Of a stretch of DNA of 64,000 nucleotides, positions 59,760 through 64,000 are shown in pieces. The stretch comes from Boswellia sacra (Eukaryota > Streptophyta > Magnoliopsida > Sapindales > Burseraceae). Made by a program: the position numbers and the translations under genes. The DNA is taken from contig SNVD02006968.1 in the NCBI GenBank assembly GCA_013180625.2, forward strand, positions 62,001 to 126,000, read 5' to 3'. The notes under the pieces were generated by a model. That model searched no databases. It was not told where the DNA came from and was given only the letters and a program-made list of their open reading frames with translations. How positions within the stretch are numbered: position 1 is the first letter of the stretch; every line of letters starts with the position of its first letter.

Positions 59760-60715
59760 GAAATTAGTTTTGTCGTAAATGCTTCCTAATCGCGAGGAAA
59801 TAATGGTCACAAAAAAGAAAAGAGAGAAATTTAGTTACATCTTTTGGTGAGGATAATTTGCTCATAAGAGGCACAACTTTTGTCGCAAAAAGATCTATGT
59901 GCGCTTCTCATTTTTTGAGGAAACAACTTTTGTCGCAGAAGACGCACTACCGCGACGAAAAAATGGTCGTAAAAAAAGGAGAGGTATTAAATTATGTCTT
60001 CCAATGACGATATTTTCCTCCCGAAAGATGTAACTTTTGTCACACAAAAAATTATTTGCTCTAGTCATTTTATGAAGAAATAAGTTTTATAGCAAACAAC
60101 ATCATATCGCAAGCAAAGATTGGTCATAAAAAAGAAATGACAGAAATTTAGTTAAATCTTTTTGCGAGGATATTTTCCTGACAACAGGTGCAATTTTCGT
60201 CACAAAAAGATTTACATATTCTTCTCATTTTGCAAGGAAGAATGTGTTGTCCCAAAAGAAGCCAATCTACGAGGAAGTAATGGTCGCGAAAAGATAAAGA
60301 GCCAAATTTGGTCATGTCTTTTGGTGGACACAGTTTCCTAGCAAAAGTTATAATTTTCATCGAAGAAAGATTTACGCATCCTTCTCATTTTGCGAGGAAA
60401 TGAGTTTTGTCGCAATATATTCTGTATTGGGGGAAAATAGTGCTCACAAAAAAAAGGAAGAAATTTGGTGACTTCTTTTGGTGAGGAAAATTTTCTCGCG
60501 AGTGGTGATAATTTCGTCGCAGAAGTATTTATTTCTGCTAGTCATTTTGCGAGGAAATGACTATTATCGCAATAGGTTTTAATATCCTGAGGAAATAGTG
60601 GTCGCAAAAAAGGAGAAGGAATAAATGTGGTTGCTCCTTATGGAGAGGAGAATTTCCACACAAAACGTGTAACTTTTGTCGTGAAAAGCTTCATATTTAT
60701 ATACACCATTGACGT
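59760..60715. repeat. Right subterminal array 1, about six units of about 158 bp
   Basis: Each unit carries AAATTTRGTTA, 'cttttggtgagga', 'acttttgtcgcaaaaaga', 'cttctcattttgcgaggaa', and TGGTCGYAAAAA. Unit starts lie near 59,827, 59,985, 60,144, 60,304, 60,461 and 60,622. The units are diverged but keep the TTGTCGCAA and TTGCGAGGAA cores. Confidence 0.85.
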
Positions 60716-61923
60716 TTTGCGAGGAAAATGGATTTTAGCAAGAAAATATTCGTCTCAACATATGATTTTTTAAGTTTTTCATTTTACTACTGCTTTTGGC
60801 GACAAAATTACATTTTGTCACAGAAAGGCGCTTTTTGCGACAAATTTCGTTTCATCACAAAAAATTTTGTCGCAAATACCTGTTTTTCACGTGGTGATTT
60901 TGCGAGGAATTATATTTTCATCGCAAAATATCTAGTATTGCCACGTGTGCATAATAAGTTAGAAGGGCTTTTCGTGAGAAATTTTTTCTCGCAAAAGGTC
61001 ACTTTTTTAAGAGAAAATTTTTCCTGCAAAAGGTCGCATTTTGCGAGAAATCAGCATTTTGCGAGAAATCATATTTTCATCGCAAAATGTCCAGTATTGC
61101 CACGTGTGCATAATAAGTTAGAGTGACCTTTCGCGAGTAATTTTTTCTCACAAAATTTAAATTTTTTGCGAGACATTTTTTCTTGCAAAAGGTCTCATTT
61201 TGCAAGAAATCATATTTTCGTCGCAAAAAGTCTAATATTGCCATGTGTGCATAATAAGTTAGAAAGGCTTTTCGTAAGAAATTTTTGCTCGCAAAATGTC
61301 ACTTTTTTCTAAGAAATTTTTTTTCGCAGAAGGACACATTTTGCGAGGAATCATATTTTCATTGCAAAATGTTCAATATTACCACGTACGAATTACAAAT
61401 TAGAATGGCTTTGCGCAAGAAATTTTTTCTCACAAAAGGTCACTTTTTCACAAGAAATTTTTTCTCACAAAAGGTCATAGTTTGTGAGGAATCTTGATTT
61501 TGTAGGAAAATATCAAGTATTGTCACGTTTGTGTAATAAGTTAGTAGGGGTTTTCGCGAGAAATTTTTTCTCGTAAAAGGCCTTTTTTTCGCGAGAAATG
61601 TAATTTCGTCTCAAAAAATGTTCATGTTGCTACAAAATTTTTGTCACAAAATCCCATCCTTGTGTAATACATTTTGCAACGAAAATTTTATCGTAATAGG
61701 TATTATCTCGTCGCAAAAAAATCTTCTCTAATTAGTCACTCAAGTTTTTAGCGATGAAATAAATATTCATCGCTAAAGGTTTTATTTTGTGACCAAAAAT
61801 TTCTCATAAAATATCATTTTTTTTCAAATGCTAGCTTTTGCGAGGAAATAATAATTTTGTCGTAAAAGGTCGCTTTGTACGACAAATTTGATTTTGTCGC
61901 AAAAAACTGTTTTACTTGTAGTG
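60716..61923. repeat. Right subterminal array 2 and terminus of the CACTA element
   Basis: Units of about 140-160 bp contain CACGTGTGCATAATAAGTTAG, TTTTCGCGAGAAATTTTTTC, TCGCAAAAGGTCA and ATTTTCRTCGCAAAA. AATAAGTTAG recurs near 60,952, 61,111, 61,252 and 61,534, with a degenerate copy near 61,392. The stretch from 61,610 to the terminal TTGTAGTG has denser TTTTGTCGCAAAA motifs. Short plus frames (for example 60,728-61,126) are repeat artefacts. Confidence 0.88.
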
Positions 61924-62098
61924 GTAAGAAAAAGTTTGTGGTTACTATTAGGATTAGGGTTTACAAAAAGGAAATAAGCCACCAGGGATAGGAATATTTC
62001 AGCTCTTCATACAAAGAGGTAGGGTTTAGAGAAAGTGGTACAAAAGAGAAAAACAATTTACTAATAGCACTCTTCCATTCCACTTATCCAGGCGTTTA
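61924..62098. repeat. Unit D, right part
   Basis: After the GTA duplication, 'agtttgtggttactattaggattagg' and 'aaataagccaccag' match unit B 16,302-16,352. 'ccattccacttatccagg' (62,074) matches units A and B. Compared with unit B there is an internal length difference. Confidence 0.75.
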
Positions 62099-62435
62099 GG
62101 GCATGTTTGGTACGCGATACTATATAACACTATTTTACTATATTGTACTAAATAATACAATACATGTTTTTTGTTGTAATTTAGCATAGTATTAATTTAT
62201 ACAAAGTACAACCATTAGATATATGTATATTGTATTAAATTATATAGAGTTAAATCATGACATTAGCATTACATTTTATAGCAGTAATTTTGAAATATCA
62301 AATTTATCCCTATAAAATTATATATATCTAACAATACGCTTTAGTTAATTAAATTTTAAAAATATTTAATCATTGATTTAATATATAAATTATTAAATCA
62401 AATTTATTTTTTGAAAAATTAAGAAGGGGCTGCTG
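62099..62435. mobile_element. Possible hAT-like MITE or fragment, one end only
   Basis: At the unit D break the sequence starts GGGCATGTTTGGTACGCG, a terminus style common in plant hAT MITEs, and continues as very AT-rich DNA. I could not find an inverted partner end or a target duplication to the right, so it is either truncated or misread. Confidence 0.35.
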
Positions 62436-62755
62436 GACAAGTCACTGCCAGCATCCGTCATCAGTCGTCGACTGCCAATAGTGCGTCTGACAACACTGGG
62501 ACCACCAAAATGCTTATTAGCATACACTCTAATAGGATTCGTCTATCATATCGTTGTTTGAGCTACTGATCGTCGTAGATCTAGAGATTAAAGTTTCACA
62601 GCCAGATGTTTGGTCACCTTCTACGGCTAAAATATGCCTTTTGAGGCAATGAAAGTAATGAAATTGTATAGATCATGCCACGACGATCCTTCTTAGCCTG
62701 GCCATGTGTTCTCAACAAGTGTTCTGGTGGCATCCGACGGCTGTCTGAAAAATTG
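62436..62755. other. Unclassified DNA, more GC-rich
   Basis: Contains 'ggggctgctggacaagtcactgccagc'-type text and no ORF of note. It adjoins the LTR on its right. It may be part of that LTR or of the element to its left. Confidence 0.35.
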
Positions 62756-63573
62756 CTAAATTGCTATTAAAGTCATGAACAATACTTTTGCTATAGTTTT
62801 AATGAACAGTAATTCTGCACAGCTTGATGAACAGTGATTATGCTATAGTAATAAACAGTACTTTGTTACAGTCTGATGAAACAGTAGTCCGCTGCAACTA
62901 TGATCAACAGTGATCACTCCAATACGATAAACAGTAGTATGCTACAGTGATATGAACTGTGACTCCGTAAACAGTATCATGATGAACAGTTGATTATGAA
63001 ACAGTGCGTAATGAATAGCGTTGTGAACAGTACCTTGCTGAACAAATTGCCAAGACGTTCAATAATGCACTGACCTAAAGACCAAAATTTGCCCCCTTAG
63101 GAAATCTATTCTGGTGCAATATGGGTTAATGGCAGTTTGACCTCCAAGCTTTAATGGCAGTAAATTTCCTGTCAAGGTGCATTTCTTTCCAGGAAATAAA
63201 GAACAAACAATTAAATGTATTTCTTTGGTGTTGAGGTAGAAGAAGAAAATATTAAAGATAGAATAAGGAGTGATGTATCAGGAGCCATATATTTATACTG
63301 TAAAATGTTATTGTTGCTCCTTCATCCTCAACCTCAAAATGTCTATGATTATACGTGATTAAGTTTCATCACTTAATTCGCATGAACGTGTACAACTTAT
63401 TTTTGATTAATTCAACTCTACCGTTATATCTATTAAATAGGCCTTAAAACCAATTAAATGCATTAGGCCCACTTTATTATTTCTTACATAAGCTCAACTT
63501 AAAATTGTATTAGGCCTATTTATTAATAGCCCAATTTCTGTATTTATGGAAATAATTATATAACAATCCCCCT
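62756..63573 (-). repeat. 3' LTR of a retrotransposon related to the one at 14,452
   Basis: On the minus strand it begins TGTTATATAATTATTTCC and follows 14,452-15,300 closely: GGGCTATTAATAAATAGGCC, ACAGTATAAATAT (TATA), CAACCTCAAAATG-type text, and the CTGTTCATC/CTGTAGC repeats. Its left limit (outer end) is not certain because the last about 100 bases of the family LTR are not recognisable. Confidence 0.78.
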
Positions 63574-64000
63574 TTATTTCAAAAAATACATAATGAACAA
63601 CCAGAAAAATATTTAGAATTTAGTGAATATGTATTGGTGCCACTTAGGCTATGAACCAACCATTGGATAACTCATCATGTCCTAGAGGAATTTGGTGATA
63701 TATAAAATTTCTATGAACCAATATTCCTGTGAATAAGTTAGAGGATTAGCTATCCTCACTAAACTCTCGTTACATTGTTGTTCTACGGTTTGGCACTTTA
63801 ATGGCCCTGTGCCTACCTGGTAGTCATGAGTGCTTTAGAGATACTTGCCTTAGTCCTCATAGAAATCGACCCAATTCCACACTCATATAGGTGAATCTCC
63901 ATCAAATGTGTACTAGAGTTTAACACATCACCAATCATTAACTGAGCTATAGAGTACATTAAGACTTTGCTACTCAACTTTTTTTACTGTAGTTAGTACT
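63574..64000 (-). mobile_element. Internal 3' region of that retrotransposon, continuing beyond the window
   Basis: Directly next to the LTR, the minus strand reads GAAATAAAGGGGGAT, a good polypurine tract, so the internal region extends to the right and the LTR at its left is the 3' LTR. The remaining about 400 bases show no long frame and are probably the untranslated 3' region. Confidence 0.65.

Noticed and set aside
60728..61497. Plus-strand frames of 132 and 70 codons
   Set aside because: They are made of subterminal tandem repeats of the CACTA element and repeat the same peptide pattern.

Overview
The window is strongly AT-rich nuclear DNA of a flowering plant, most likely a dicot. Evidence is the density of plant-type LTR retrotransposons, a CACTA (En/Spm-like) transposon with plant TNP2 and Transposase_24 genes, MITEs, foldbacks and microsatellites. 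I find no intact host protein-coding gene, tRNA, rRNA or CRISPR. Every recognisable coding sequence belongs to a transposable element and carries stops, frameshifts or deletions. All homologies here were found by reading the sequence; nothing was computed or searched.

Region 1-23,560 holds two diverged copies of one roughly 3.3-kb single-copy-looking segment (units A and B), each cut up by insertions. Unit A (1-11,100) is split by a 2.8-kb solo LTR, a 993-bp near-palindromic foldback and a 3.9-kb solo LTR. Unit B (about 13,215-23,560) is split by an internally deleted retrotransposon and a full-length Tork/Tnt1-like copia element on the minus strand (17,959-23,337, target duplication AAGAA). 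Because A and B are interrupted at different places, each supplies the empty site for insertions in the other. A 570-bp solo LTR and a perfect 106-bp palindrome lie between them.

Region 23,560-32,069 is AT-rich DNA with a MULE-type MITE (9-bp duplication), a possible GC-rich solo LTR, a MITE-like block and a small TRIM-like retroelement with two short LTRs and a primer-binding site.

Region 32,070-61,923 is the main object: about 29.9 kb bounded by CACTA...TAGTG termini and a GTA target duplication. The flanks (a third copy, unit D) match an uninterrupted version of the same site in unit B at 16,285-16,300. Inside are two CACTA-derived halves in tandem. The left half carries TNP2 (tnpD-like) but has lost most of the tnpA-like gene; the right half carries the tnpA-like Transposase_24 gene but has lost TNP2. 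Both share a 5.2-kb non-coding 5' region, and only one pair of ends remains. An 8.45-kb SIRE-like copia element (35,922-44,371, duplication GTTCC) sits inside the TNP2 reading frame. The ends are packed with subterminal repeats of the TTTTGCGACGAAA / TTTTGTCGCAAAA type, including diverged tandem arrays of about 140-160 bp on the right.

Region 61,924-64,000 holds the rest of unit D, a hAT-like terminus and the 3' LTR plus PPT of another retrotransposon that leaves the window. Its LTR is the same family as the one at 14,452, in opposite orientation.
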